A DNA stretch of 64,000 nt from Megalopta genalis. Its lineage: Eukaryota; Arthropoda; Insecta; Hymenoptera; Halictidae. Under the pieces are notes generated by a model that was not told the DNA's origin, did not search any database, and saw only the letters and a list, made by a program, of their open reading frames with translations. Positions 25,648 to 40,110 of this stretch are shown piece after piece; within the stretch, counting starts at the first letter, position 1, and the number at the start of each line of letters is the position of its first letter. The position numbers and the translations under genes were made by a program. The DNA is taken from the NCBI RefSeq assembly GCF_051020955.1, contig NW_027476484.1, forward strand, positions 149,461 through 213,460. Reading direction: 5' to 3'.

Positions 25648-28062
25648 TTAGCTTCATAGCTTCATATTCTTGCGAAACAGTTGGATTCGATTCAGATACT
25701 TGTGATGTACATGTTTTAGCTTCAACTGCATGCGAAACAAACGTGTTAGCTGCAAATCCAAGCGAAACACACGATTTATCTTCAAATGAAGGCGAAGTTG
25801 AAGGCTTTGCTTCAAATCCGAGCGAAGCGAATGGTTTAGCTTCAAATACTTGTGATATACATGATTTATCTTTAAATACAGGCGAAAAAAACGAGTTAGC
25901 TTCAAATCCATGCGAAACAAATGATTTGGCTTCAAATCAGTGTGAAATAGACGGCTTAGCTTCAAATACATGAGAAGCAAATGCTTTACCTTCAGATAAT
26001 TGCGATATAAGTGATATAGATTCAAATGCAGTAGAATCAATCGAGTTAGCTTCAAATTAATGCGAAGTAGGAGGCTTATCTTCAAATCCATGCGAAACAA
26101 ATGGATTAGCTTCTAATAATTTTGATAAACATGATTTAGCTTCAACTGCATGCGAAACAATCTTGTTAGCTTCAAATCACAGCGAAACACATGATTTAGC
26201 TTCAAATACGTTGGAAACACATGGTTTAGCTTAATATTCACGCAAAACATATGGTTCAGCTTCAAATACTTATGATATACATGAATTAGCTTCAAATTCA
26301 TGCGAAACACACGATTTAGCTTCAAATCAATGCGAAGTAGAAGGCTTAGTTTCAAATTCAAACGAAACACACGATTTAGCTTCAAATCAGTACGAAGTAG
26401 AAGGCTTAATGTCAAATCCATGCGAATCAAATGGTTTAGCTTAAAATACTTGTGATATACATAATTTAGCTTCAAATGCATGCGAAACAAACGAGTTAGC
26501 TTCAAATTCAAGCGATACACATGACTTAGCTTCAAATCAATGCGAAGTAGAAGACTTATCTTCAAAACCATACGAAACAAATGGTTTTCCTTCAAATACT
26601 TGTGCTATACATGATTTACCTTCAACTGCAAGCGAAACAAACGTGTTAGCTTCAAAACCAAGTGAAACACATGATTTAGCTGCATATCAATGCGAAGTAG
26701 ATCGCTTAGCTTCAAATCCGTGCGAATCAAACGGTTTAGCTTCAAATACTTGTGATATACATGATTCATCTTCAAATGCAGGCGAAACAAAAGAGATAGC
26801 TTCAAATCCATGCGAAACACATCATTTAGCTTCAAATTCATGCGAAACACATAGTTTAGCTTAATATTCATGCGAAACACATGGTTTATACTCAGATACT
26901 TGTGATAAATATGATTTAGCTTCAACTGCATGCGAAACAAAGAGTTAGCTTCAAATCCATGCGAAACACATGATTTAGCTTCAAATCAATGCGAAGTACA
27001 AGGCTTATCTTCAAATACATGAGAAACAAATGATTTATCTTCAGATAATTGCGATATAAGTGATATAGCTTCAAATGCAGGCGAAACAAAAGAGTTAGCT
27101 TCAAAACCAAGCGAAATACATCATTTAGCTTCAAATTCATGCGAAACACATGGTTTAGCTTAATATTCATGCGAAACAGATGGTTTATATTCAGATACTT
27201 ATGATAAACATGATTTAGCTTCAACTGCATGCGAAACAAACGAGTTAGCTTCAAATCCAAGCGAAACACATGATTTACCTTCAAATCAATGCGAAATAGA
27301 AGGCTTAGCTTCAAATCAATGCGACGTAGAATGCTTATCATCAAATCAATGTGAAACAAATGGTTTAGCTTCAAATACTTGTGATATACATGATTTAGCT
27401 TCAACTGCATGCGAAACAAACGAGTCAGCTTCAAATCCATGCGCTACACATGATTTAGCTTCAAATCAATGCGAAGTTGAAGGCTTTGCTTCAAATCCAT
27501 GCGAAACAAATAGTTTAGCTTCAAATACTTGTGATATACATGATTTAGCTTCAACTGCATGCGAAACAAACGAGTTAGCTTCAAATCCGTGCGATTCACA
27601 TGATTTAGCTTCGAATCAATGCGAAGTAGAAGGCTTAGCTTCAAACGCATGAGAAACAAATGATTTATCTTCACATAATTGCGATATAAGTGATACAGCT
27701 TCAAATCCATGCGAAACACATGAGTTAGTTTCAAATTCATGCGAATCACATGGATTAGCTTCATAGCTTCATATTCTTGCGGAACAGTTGGATTCGATTC
27801 AGATACTTGTGATGTACATGTTTTAGCTTCAACTGCATGCGAAACAAACGTGTTAGCTGCAAATCCAAGCGAAACACATGATTTATCTTCAAATGAAGGC
27901 GAAGTTGAAGGCTTTGCTTCAAATCCATGCGAAGCGAATGGTTTAGCTTCAAATACTTGTGATTTACATGATTTAGCTTCAACTGCATGCGAAACAAACG
28001 AGTTAGCTTCAAATCCATGCGATTCACATGATTTAGTTTCAAATTCATGCGAATCACATGGA
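25648..28062. repeat. Domain III block 1 (2415 bp)
   Basis: This is the first block of the second amplified domain. It has markers at 25648 and 27755. Its length is 80 x 30 + 2 x 8 - 1, the missing base being in GAAACAAAGAG near 26938. Its first marker has the CAGTTGGATTCG flank, while the sequence after it matches that following the CAGATGGATTCG marker in later blocks, so the left end is a hybrid. The domain's characteristic monomers (TCTAATAATTTTGATAAAC, AATACGTTGGAAACAC, AATATTCACGCAAAAC) appear here first. Confidence 0.9.
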
Positions 28063-28080
28063 TTAGCTTCATAGCTTCAT
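28063..28080. repeat. Marker monomer with 8-bp internal duplication (type example)
   Basis: TTAGCTTCATAGCTTCAT contains AGCTTCAT twice, making this monomer 38 bp. Thirty-three such monomers, some with one or two substitutions, start at 2431, 18343, 24650, 25648, 27755, 28063, 30171, 30479, 31177, 32955, 33263, 33961, 36068, 36376, 37073, 37909, 38337, 39803, 40111, 40809, 42767, 43075, 43773, 45731, 46039, 46737, 48334, 49170, 49599, 50517, 57352, 62197 and 62897. Each shifts any reading frame by 8 bases. Confidence 0.95.
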
Positions 28081-30478
28081 ATTCTTGCGAAACAGATGGA
28101 TTCGATTCAGATACTTGTGATGTACATGTTTTAGCTTCAACTGGATGCGAAACAAACGTGTTTGCAGCAAATCCAAGCGAAACACATGATTTATCTTCAA
28201 ATGAAGGCGAAGTTGAAGGCTTTGCTTCAAATCCGTGCGAAGCGAATGGTTTAGCTTCAAATACTTGTGATATACATGATTTATCTTTAAATACAGGCGA
28301 AAAAAAACGAGTTAGCTTCAAATCCATGCGAAACAAATGATTTGGCTTCAAATCAATGTGAAATAGACGGCTTAGCTTCAAATACATGAGAAGCAAATGC
28401 TTTACCTTCAGATAATTGCGATATAAGTGATATAGATTCAAATGCAGTAGAATCAATCGAGTTAGCTTCAAATTAATGCGAAGTAGGAGGCTTATCTTCA
28501 AATCCATGCGAAACAAATGGATTAGCTTCTAATAATTTTGATAAACATGATTTAGCTTCAACTGCATGCGAAACAACCTTGTTAGCTTCAAATCACAGCG
28601 AAAAACATGATTTAGCTTCAAATACGTTGGAAACACATGGTTTAGCTTAATATTCACGCAAAACATATGGTTCAGCTTCAAATACTTGTGATATACATGA
28701 ATTAGCTTCAAATTCATGCGAAACACACGATTTAGCTTCAAATCAATGCGAAGTAGAAGGCTTTGTTTCAAATTCAAACGAAACACACGATTTAGCTTCA
28801 AATCAGTACGAAGTAGAAGGCTTAATGTCAAATCCATGCGAATCAAATGGTTTAGCTTAAAATACTTGTGATATACATAATTTAGCTTCAAATCCATGCG
28901 AAACAAACGAGTTAGCTTCAAATTCAAGCGATACACATGACTTAGCTTCAAATCAATGCGAAGTAGAAGACTTATCTTCAAAACCATACGAAACAAATGG
29001 TTTTCCTTCAAATACTTGTGCTATACATGATTTACCTTCAACTGCAAGCGAAACAAACGTGTTAGCTTCAAAACCAAGTGAAACACATGATTTAGCTGCA
29101 TATCAATGCGAAGTAGATCGCTTAGCTTCAAATCCGTGCGAATCAAACGGTTTAGCTTCAAATACTTGTGATATACATGATTCATCTTCAAATGCAGGCG
29201 AAACAAAAGAGATAGCTTCAAATCCATGCGAAACACATCATTTAGCTTCAAATTCATGCGAAACACATAGTTTAGCTTAATATTCATGCGAAACACATGG
29301 TTTATACTCAGATACTTGTGATAAATATGATTTAGCTTCAACTGCATGCGAAACAAAGAGTTAGCTTCAAATCCATGCGAAACACATGATTTAGCTTCAA
29401 ATCAATGCGAAGTACAAGGCTTATCTTCAAATACATGAGAAACAAATGATTTATCTTCAGATAATTGCGATATAAGTGATATAGCTTCAAATGCAGGCGA
29501 AACAAAAGAGTTAGCTTCAAAACCAAGCGAAATACATCATTTAGCTTCAAATTCATGCGAAACACATGGTTTAGCTTAATATTCATGCGAAACAGATGGT
29601 TTATATTCAGATACTTATGATAAACATGATTTAGCTTCAACTGCATGCGAAACAAACGAGTTAGCTTCAAATCCAAGCGAAACACATGATTTACCTTCAA
29701 ATCAATGCGAAATAGAAGGCTTAGCTTCAAATCAATGCGACGTAGAATGCTTATCATCAAATCAATGTGAAACAAATGGTTTAGCTTCAAATACTTGTGA
29801 TATACATGATTTAGCTTCAACTGCATGCGAAACAAACGAGTCAGCTTCAAATCCATGCGCTACACATGATTTAGCTTCAAATCAATGCGAAGTTGAAGGC
29901 TTTGCTTCAAATCCATGCGAAACAAATAGTTTAGCTTCAAATACTTGTGATATACATGATTTAGCTTCAACTGCATGCGAAACAAACGAGTTAGCTTCAA
30001 ATCCGTGCGATTCACATGATTTAGCTTCGAATCAATGCGAAGTAGAAGGCTTAGCTTCAAACGCATGAGAAACAAATGATTTATCTTCACATAATTGCGA
30101 TATAAGTGATACAGCTTCAAATCCATGCGAAACACATGAGTTAGTTTCAAATTCATGCGAATCACATGGATTAGCTTCATAGCTTCATATTCTTGCGGAA
30201 CAGTTGGATTCGATTCAGATACTTGTGATGTACATGTTTTAGCTTCAACTGCATGCGAAACAAACGTGTTAGCTGCAAATCCAAGCGAAACACATGATTT
30301 ATCTTCAAATGAAGGCGAAGTTGAAGGCTTTGCTTCAAATCCATGCGAAGCGAATGGTTTAGCTTCAAATACTTGTGATTTACATGATTTAGCTTCAACT
30401 GCATGCGAAACAAACGAGTTAGCTTCAAATCCATGCGATTCACATGATTTAGTTTCAAATTCATGCGAATCACATGGA
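28063..30478. repeat. Domain III block 2 (2416 bp)
   Basis: Markers are at 28063 and 30171. The length is 80 x 30 + 16, with one lost base (GAAACAAAGAG near 29354) balanced by one gained A in the A-run near 28300. It is nearly identical to block 1 downstream of the first marker. A 308-bp step (ten monomers plus 8) separates the marker pair 30171/30479 at its right edge. Confidence 0.93.
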
Positions 30479-33262
30479 TTAGCTTCATAGCTTCATATTC
30501 TTGCGAAACAGATGGATTCGATTCAGATACTTGTGATGTACATGTTTTAGCTTCAACTGGATGCGAAACAAACGTGTTTGCAGCAAATCCAAGCGAAACA
30601 CATGATTTATCTTCAAATGAAGGCGAAGTTGAAGGCTTTGCTTCAAATCCGTGCGAAGCGAATGGTTTAGCTTCAAATACTTGTGATATACATGATTTAT
30701 CTTTAAATACAGGCGAAAAAAACGAGTTAGCTTCAAATCCATGCGAAACAAATGATTTGGCTTCAAATCAATGTGAAATAGACGGCTTAGCTTCAAATAC
30801 ATGAGAAGCAAATGCTTTACCTTCAGATAATTGCGATATAAGTGATATAGATTCAAATGCAGTAGAATCAATCGAGTTAGCTTCAAATTAATGCGAAGTA
30901 GGAGGCTTATCTTCAAATCCATGCGAAACAAATGGATTAGCTTCTAATAATTTTGATAAACATGATTTAGCTTCAACTGCATGCGAAACAACCTTGTTAG
31001 CTTCAAATCACAGCGAAAAACATGATTTAGCTTCAAATACGTTGGAAACACATGGTTTAGCTTAATATTCACGCAAAACATATGGTTCAGCTTCAAATAC
31101 TTGTGATATACATGAATTAGCTTCAAATTCATGCGAAACACACGATTTAGCTTCAAATTCATACGAATCACATGGACTAGCTTCATAGCTTCATATTCTT
31201 GCGAAACAGGTGGATTAGATCCAGATACTTGTGATGTACATGTTTTAGCTTCAACTGCATGCTAAACAAACGTGTTAGCTTCAAATCCAAGCGAAACACA
31301 TGATTTAGCTTCAAATCAATGCGAAGTTGAAGGCTTTGCTTCAAATCCATGCGAAGCGAATGGTTTAGCTTCAAATACTTGTGATATACATGATTTATCT
31401 TTAAATACAGGCGAAAAAAAACGAGTTAGCTTCAAATCCATGCGAAACAAATGATTTGGCTTCAAATCAATGTGAAATAGACGGCTTAGCTTCAAATACA
31501 TGAGAAGCAATTGATTTATCTACAGATAATTGCGATATAAGTGATATAGATTCAAATGCAGTAGAATCAATCGAGTTAGCTTCAAATTAATGCGAAGTAG
31601 GAGGCTTATCTTCAAATCCATGCGAAACAAATGGATTAGCTTCTAATAATTTTGATAAACATGATTTAGCTTCAACTGCATGCGAAACAACCTTGTTAGC
31701 TTCAAATCACAGCGAAACACATGATTTAGCTTCAAATACGTTGGAAACACATGGTTTAGCTTAATATTCACGCAAAACATATGGTTCAGCTTCAAATACT
31801 TGTGATATACATGAATTAGCTTCAAATTCATGCGAAACACACGATTTAGCTTCAAATCAATGCGAAGTAGAAGGCTTAGTTTCAAATTCAAACGAAACAC
31901 ACGATTTAGCTTCAAATCAGTACGAAGTAGAAGGCTTAATGTCAAATCCATGCGAATCAAATGGTTTAGCTTAAAATACTTGTGATATACATAATTTAGC
32001 TTCAAATGCATGCGAAACAAACGAGTTAGCTTCAAATTCAAGCGATACACATGACTTAGCTTCAAATCAATGCGAAGTAGTTGACTTATCTTCAAAACCA
32101 TACGAAACAAATGGTTTTCCTTCAAATACTTGTGCTATACATGATTTACCTTCAACTGCAAGCGAAACAAACGAGTTAGCTTCAAAACCAAGTGAAACAC
32201 ATGATTTAGCTGCATATCAATGCGAAGTAGATCGCTTAGCTTCAAATCCGTGCGAATCAAACGGTTTAGCTTCAAATACTTGTGATATACATGATTCATC
32301 TTCAAATGCAGGCGAAACAAAAGAGATAGCTTCAAATCCATGCGAAACACATCATTTAGCTTCAAATTCATGCGAAACACATAGTTTAGCTTAATATTCA
32401 TGCGAAACACATGGTTTATACTCAGATACTTGTGATAAATATGATTTAGCTTCAACTGCATGCGAAACAAAGAGTTAGCTTCAAATCCATGCGAAACACA
32501 TGATTTAGCTTCAAATCAATGCGAAGTACAAGGCTTATCTTCAAATACATGAGAAACAAATGATTTATCTTCAGATAATTGCGATATAAGTGATATAGCT
32601 TCAAATGCAGGCGAAACAAAAGAGTTAGCTTCAAAACCAAGCGAAATACATCATTTAGCTTCAAATTCATGCGAAACACATGGTTTAGCTTAATATTCAT
32701 GCGAAACAGATGGTTTATATTCAGATACTTATGATAAACATGATTTAGCTTCAACTGCATGCGAAACAAACGAGTTAGCTTCAAATCCAAGCGAAACACA
32801 TTATTTACCTTCAAATCAATGCGAAATAGAAGGCTTAGCTTCAAATACATGAGAAACAAATGATTTATCTTCACATAATTGCGATATAAGTGATACAGCT
32901 TCAAATCCATGCGAAACACATGAGTTAGTTTCAAATTCATGCGAATCACTTGGATTGGCTTCATAGCTTCATATTCTTGCGAAACAGTTGGATTCGATTC
33001 AGATACTTGTGATGTACATGTTTTAGCTTCAACTGCATGCGAAACAAACGTGTTAGCTGCAAATCCAAGCGAAACACATGATTTATCTTCAAATGAAGGC
33101 GAAGTTGAAGGCTTTGCTTCAAATCCATACGAAGCGAATGGTTTAGCTTCAAATACTTGTGATTTACATGATTTAGCTTCAACTGCATGCGAAACAAACG
33201 AGTTAGCTTCAAATCCATGCGATTCACATGATTTAGTTTCAAATTCATGCGAATCACATGGA
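30479..33262. repeat. Domain III block 3 (2784 bp)
   Basis: Markers are at 30479, 31177 (CTAGCTTCAT variant) and 32955. The length is 92 x 30 + 24. Compared with block 2 it gained a sub-block introduced by the 31177 marker (flank CAGGTGGATTAGATCC). It lacks 180 bp near 32840 relative to the 1958-bp step of blocks 6 and 7. Confidence 0.92.
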
Positions 33263-36200
33263 TTAGCTTCATAGCTTCATATTCTTGCGAAACAGATGGA
33301 TTCGATTCAGATACTTGTGATGTACATGTTTTAGCTTCAACTGGATGCGAAACAAACGTGTTTGCAGCAAATCCAAGCGAAACACATGATTTATCTTCAA
33401 ATGAAGGCGAAGTTGAAGGCTTTGCTTCAAATCCGTGCGAAGCGAATGGTTTAGCTTCAAATACTTGTGATATACATGATTTATCTTTAAATACAGGCGA
33501 AAAAAACGAGTTAGCTTCAAATCCATGCGAAACAAATGATTTGGCTTCAAATCAATGTGAAATAGACGGCTTAGCTTCAAATACATGAGAAGCAAATGCT
33601 TTACCTTCAGATAATTGCGATATAAGTGATATAGATTCAAATGCAGTAGAATCAATCGAGTTAGCTTCAAATTAATGCGAAGTAGGAGGCTTATCTTCAA
33701 ATCCATGCGAAACAAATGGATTAGCTTCTAATAATTTTGATAAACATGATTTAGGTTCAACTGCATGCGAAACAACCTTGTTAGCTTCAAATCACAGCGA
33801 AAAACATGATTTAGCTTCAAATACGTTGGAAACACATGGTTTAGCTTAATATTCACGCAAAACATATGGTTCAGCTTCAAATACTTGTGATATACATGAA
33901 TTAGCTTCAAATTCATGCGAAACACACGATTTAGCTTCAAATTCATACGAATCACATGGACTAGCTTCATAGCTTCATATTCTTGCGAAACAGGTGGATT
34001 AGATCCAGATACTTGTGATGTACATGTTTTAGCTTCAACTGCATGCTAAACAAACGTGTTAGCTTCAAATCCAAGCGAAACACATGATTTAGCTTCAAAT
34101 CAATGCGAAGTTGAAGGCTTTGCTTCAAATCCATGCGAAGCGAATGGTTTAGCTTCAAATACTTGTGATATACATGATTTATCTTTAAATACAGGCGAAA
34201 AAAACGAGTTAGCTTCAAATCCATGCGAAACAAATGATTTGGCTTCAAATCAATGTGAAATAGACGGCTTAGCTTCAAATACATGAGAAGCAATTGATTT
34301 ATCTACAGATAATTGCGATATAAGTGATATAGATTCAAATGCAGTAGAATCAATCGAGTTAGCTTCAAATTAATGCGAAGTAGGAGGCTTATCTTCAAAT
34401 CCATGCGAAACAAATGGATTAGCTTCTAATAATTTTGATAAACATGATTTAGCTTCAACTGCATGCGAAACAACCTTGTTAGCTTCAAATCACAGCGAAA
34501 CACATGATTTAGCTTCAAATACGTTGGAAACACATGGTTTAGCTTAATATTCACGCAAAACATATGGTTCAGCTTCAAATACTTGTGATATACATGAATT
34601 AGCTTCAAATTCATGCGAAACACACGATTTAGCTTCAAATCAATGCGAAGTAGAAGGCTTAGTTTCAAATTCAAACGAAACACACGATTTAGCTTCAAAT
34701 CAGTACGAAGTAGAAGGCTTAATGTCAAATCCATGCGAATCAAATGGTTTAGCTTAAAATACTTGTGATATACATAATTTAGCTTCAAATGCATGCGAAA
34801 CAAACGAGTTAGCTTCAAATTCAAGCGATACACATGACTTAGCTTCAAATCAATGCGAAGTAGAAGACTTATCTTCAAAACCATACGAAACAAATGGTTT
34901 TCCTTCAAATACTTGTGCTATACATGATTTACCTTCAACTGCAAGCGAAACAAACGAGTTAGCTTCAAAACCAAGTGAAACACATGATTTAGCTGCATAT
35001 CAATGCGAAGTAGATCGCTTAGCTTCAAATCCGTGCGAATCAAACGGTTTAGCTTCAAATACTTGTGATATACATGATTCATCTTCAAATGCAGGCGAAA
35101 CAAAAGAGATAGCTTCAAATCCATGCGAAACACATCATTTAGCTTCAAATTCATGCGAAACACATAGTTTAGCTTAATATTCATGCGAAACACATGGTTT
35201 ATACTCAGATACTTGTGATAAATATGATTTAGCTTCAACTGCATGCGAAACAAAGAGTTAGCTTCAAATCCATGCGAAACACATGATTTAGCTTCAAATC
35301 AATGCGAAGTACAAGGCTTATCTTCAAATACATGAGAAACAAATGATTTATCTTCAGATAATTGCGATATAAGTGATATAGCTTCAAATGCAGGCGAAAC
35401 AAAAGAGTTAGCTTCAAAACCAAGCGAAATACATCATTTAGCTTCAAATTCATGCGAAACACATGGTTTAGCTTAATATTCATGCGAAACAGATGGTTTA
35501 TATTCAGATACTTATGATAAACATGATTTAGCTTCAACTGCATGCGAAACAAACGAGTTAGCTTCAAATCCAAGCGAAACACATGATTTACCTTCAAATC
35601 AATGCGAAATAGAAGGCTTAGCTTCAAATCAATGCGACGTAGAATGCTTATCATCAAATCAATGTGAAACAAATGGTTTAGCTTCAAATACTTGTGATAT
35701 ACATGATTTAGCTTCAACTGCATGCGAAACAAACGAGTCAGCTTCAAATCCATGCGCTACACATGATTTAGCTTCAAATCAATGCGAAGTTGAAGGCTTT
35801 GCTTCAAATCCATGCGAAACAAATAGTTTAGCTTCAAATACTTGTGATATACATGATTTAGCTTCAACTGCATGCGAAACAAACGAGTTAGCTTCAAATC
35901 CGTGCGATTCACATGATTTAGCTTCGAATCAATGCGAAGTAGAAGGCTTAGCTTCAAACGCATGAGAAACAAATGATTTATCTTCACATAATTGCGATAT
36001 AAGTGATACAGCTTCAAATCCATGCGAAACACATGAGTTAGTTTCAAATTCATGCGAATCACATGGATTAGCTTCATAGCTTCATATTCTTGCGAAACAG
36101 TTGGATTCGATTCAGATACTTGTGATGTACATGTTTTAGCTTCAACTGCATGCGAAACAAACGTGTTAGCTGCAAATCCAAGCGAAACACATGATTTATC

Positions 36201-36375
36201 TTCAAATGAAGGCGAAGTTGAAGGCTTTGCTTCAAATCCATGCGAAGCGAATGGTTTAGCTTCAAATACTTGTGATTTACATGATTTAGCTTCAACTGCA
36301 TGCGAAACTAACGAGTTAGCTTCAAATCCATGCGATTCACATGATTTAGTTTCAAATTCATGCGAATCACATGGA
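33263..36375. repeat. Domain III block 4 (3113 bp)
   Basis: Markers are at 33263, 33961 and 36068. The length is 103 x 30 + 24 - 1, the missing base being in GAAACAAAGAG near 35251. It contains the full set of sub-blocks seen in blocks 2 and 3. Confidence 0.92.
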
Positions 36376-39300
36376 TTAGCTTCATAGCTTCATATTCTTG
36401 CGAAACAGATGGATTCGATTCAGATACTTGTGATGTACATGTTTTAGCTTCAACTGGATGCGAAACAAACGTGTTTGCAGCAAATCCAAGTGAAACACAT
36501 GATTTAGCTGCATATCAATGCGAAGTAGATCGCTTAGCTTCAAATCCGTGCGAATCAAACGGTTTAGCTTCAAATACTTGTGATATACATGATTCATCTT
36601 CAAATGCAGGCGAAACAAAAGAGATAGCTTCAAATCCATGCGAAACACATCATTTATCTTCAAATTCATGCGAAACACATAGTTTAGCTTAATATTCATG
36701 CGAAACACATGGTTTATACTCAGATACTTGTGATAAATATGATTTAGCTTCAACTGCATGCGAAACAAAGAGTTAGCTTCAAATCCATGCGAAACACATG
36801 ATTTAGCTTCAAATCAATGCGAAGTACAAGGCTTATCTTCAAATACATGAGAAACAAATGATTTATCTTCAGATAATTGCGATATAAGTGATATAGCTTC
36901 ATATGCGGGCGAAACAATCGAGTTAGCTTCAAATCAATGCGAAGTAGAAGGCTTAGCTTCAAATACGTGAGAAACAAATGATTTATCTTCAGATAATTGC
37001 GATATAAGTGATACAGCTTCAAATCCATGCGAAACACATGATTTAGCTTCAAATTCATACGAATCACATGGACTAGCTTCATAGCTTCATATTCTTGCGA
37101 AACAGGTGGATTAGATCCAGATACTTGTGATGTACATGTTTTAGCTTCAACTGCATGCTAAACAAACGTGTTAGCTTCAAATCCAAGCGAAACACATGAT
37201 TTAGCTTCAAATCAATGCGAAGTTGAAGGCTTTGCTTCAAATCCATGCGAAGCGAATGGTTTAGCTTCAAATACTTGTGATATACATGATTTATCTTCAA
37301 ATACAGGCGAATAAAACGAGTTAGCTTCAAATCCATGCAAAACATATGATTTAGCTCCAAATCAGTGCGAAATAGACGGCTTAGCTTCAAATACATGAGA
37401 AGCAATTGATTTATCTACAGATAATTGCGATATAAGTGATATAGATTCAAATGCAGTCGATTCAATCGAGTTAGCTTCAAATTAATGCGAAGTAGGAGAC
37501 TTATCTTCAAATCCATGCGAAACATGGATTTACTTGTGATAAACATGATCTAGTTTCAACTGCATGCGATACAAACGAGTTAGCTTCAAAACCATGCGAA
37601 ACACAGGATTCAGCTTCAAATCAATGCGAAGTAGAAGGCATAGCTTCAAATTCATGCGAACAAATGGTTTAGCTTCAAATACTTGTGATATACATGATTT
37701 AGCTTCAACTGCATGCGAAACAAACGCTTTACCTTCAAATCGAAGCGAAACACATTATTTAGGTTCAAATCAATGCGAAGTGGAAGGCTTAGCTTCAAAT
37801 ACATGAGAAACAAATGATTTATCTTCAGATAATTGCGATATAAGTGATATAGCTTCAAATCCATGCGAAACACATGAGTTAGTTTCAAATTCATGCGAAT
37901 CACATGGATTAGCTTCATAGCTTCATATTCTTGCGAAACAGTTGGATTCGATTCAGATACTTGTGATGTACATGTTTTAGCTTCAACTGCATGCGAAACA
38001 AACGTGTTAGCTGCAAATCCAAGCGAAACACATGATTTATCTTCAAATGAAGGCGGAGTTGAAGGCTTTGCTTCAAATCCATGCGAAGCGAATGGTTCAG
38101 CTTCAAATACTTGTGATATACATGATTTATCTTCAAATACAGGCGAAAAAAACGAGTTAGCTTCAAATCCATGCTAAACATATGATTTAGCTTCAAATAA
38201 AAGCGAAATAGACGGCTTAGCTTCAAATATATGAGAAGCAAATGATTTATCTTCAGATAATTGCGATATAAGTGGTACAGCTTCAAATCCATGCGAAAGA
38301 CATGATTTAGCTTCAAATTCATGCGAATCACATGGATTAGCTTCATAGCTTCATATTCTTGCGAAACAGGTGGATTAGATCCAGATACTTGTGATGTACA
38401 TGTTTTAGCTTCAACTGCATGCTAAACAAACGTGTTAGCTTCAAATCCAAGCGAAACACATGATTTAGCTTCAAATCAATGCCAAGTTGAAGGCTTTGCT
38501 TCAAATCCATGCGAAGCGAATGGTTTAGCTTCAAATACTTGTGATATACATGATTTATCTTCAAATACAGGCGAATAAAACGAGTTAGCTTCAAATCCAT
38601 GCAAAACATATGATTTAGCTCCAAATCAGTGCGAAATAGACAGCTTAGCTTCAAATACATGAGAAGCAATTGATTTATCTACAGATAATTGCGATATAAG
38701 TGATATAGATTCAAATGCAGTCGAATCAATCGAGTTAGCTTCAAATTAATGCGAAGTAGGAGACTTATCTTCAAATCCATGCGAAACATGGATTTACTTG
38801 TGATAAACATGATCTAGTTTCAACTGCATGCGATACAAACGAGTTAGCTTCAAAACCATGCGAAACACATGATTTAGCTTCAAATCAATGCGAAGTAGAA
38901 GGCATAGCTTCAAATTCATGCGAACAAATGGTTTAGCTTCAAATACTTGTGATATACATGATTTAGCTTCAACTGCATGCGAAACAAACGCTTTACCTTC
39001 AAATCCAAGCGAAACACATTATTTAGGTTCAAATCAATGCGTAGTGGAAGGCTTAGCTTCAAATACATGAGAAACAAATGATTTATCTTCAGATAATTGC
39101 GATATAAGTGATATAGCTTCAAATGCAGGCGAAACAAAAGAGTTAGCTTCAAAACCAAGCGAAATACATCATTTAGCTTCAAATTCATGCGAAACACATG
39201 GTTTAGCTTAATATTCATGCGAAACAGATGGTTTATATTCAGATACTTATGATAAACATGATTTAGCTTCAACTGCATGCGAAACAAACGAGTTAGCTTC

Positions 39301-40110
39301 AAATCCATGCGAAACACATGATTTAGCTTCAAATCAATGCGAAATAGAAGGCTTAGCTTCAAATCAATGCGACGTAGAATGCTTATCATCAAATCAATGT
39401 GAAACAAATGGTTTAGCTTCAAATACTTGTGATATACATGATTTAGCTTCAACTGCATGCGAAACAAACGAGTCAGCTTCAAATCCATGCGCTACACATG
39501 ATTTAGCTTCAAATCAATGCGAAGTTGAAGGCTTTGCTTCAAATCCATGCGAAACAAATAGTTTAGCTTCAAATACTTGTGATATACATGATTTAGCTTC
39601 AACTGCATGCGAAACAAACGAGTTAGCTTCAAATCCGTGCGATTCACATGATTTAGCTTCGAATCAATGCGAAGTAGAAGGCTTAGCTTCAAACGCATGA
39701 GAAACAAATGATTTATCTTCACATAATTGCGATATAAGTGATACAGCTTCAAATCCATGCGAAACACATGAGTTAGTTTCAAATTCATGCGAATCACTTG
39801 GATTGGCTTCATAGCTTCATATTCTTGCGAAACAGTTGGATTCGATTCAGATACTTGTGATGTACATGTTTTAGCTTCAACTGCATGCGAAACAAACGTG
39901 TTAGCTGCAAATCCAAGCGAAACACATGATTTATCTTCAAATGAAGGCGAAGTTGAAGGCTTTGCTTCAAATCCATGCGAAGCGAATGGTTTAGCTTCAA
40001 ATACTTGTGATTTACATGATTTAGCTTCAACTGCATGCGAAACAAACGAGTTAGCTTCAAATCCATGCGATTCACATGATTTAGTTTCAAATTCATGCGA
40101 ATCACATGGA
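36376..40110. repeat. Domain III block 5 (3735 bp, internally duplicated)
   Basis: Five markers lie at 36376, 37073, 37909, 38337 and 39803. A 1264-bp step (37073 to 38337) repeats inside the block. The length is 124 x 30 + 5 x 8 - 2 x 11 - 3. The 11-bp losses are the fused monomers at about 37501 and 38764, and the single losses are at about 36766, 37660 and 38922. The part 36485-38336 recurs at 47746-49598. Confidence 0.92.
37501..37549. repeat. Fused monomer pair with 11-bp deletion
   Basis: Two monomers occupy 49 bp instead of 60. The seam reads GCGAAACATGGATTTACTTG, passing from a D-class start into an E-class end. The same seam occurs near 38781 and 48777, so the deletion happened once and was copied twice. 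Confidence 0.9.

Noticed and set aside
25632..25973. Plus-strand Cys-containing decapeptide frame (LASNPCETHD type) as a coding repeat
   Set aside because: Variation falls on all three codon positions. Many amplified D-class monomers carry TAA (TTAGCTTAATATTC), and each marker monomer shifts the frame by 8 bases. No start region or long uninterrupted frame is present.
30171..30488. Operon-like chain of minus-strand frames with 4-bp ATGA overlaps
   Set aside because: The marker monomer reads CTATGAAGC on the minus strand, so one frame stops at TGA exactly where another ATG begins. The overlap is an automatic product of the 8-bp duplication and recurs at nearly every marker.
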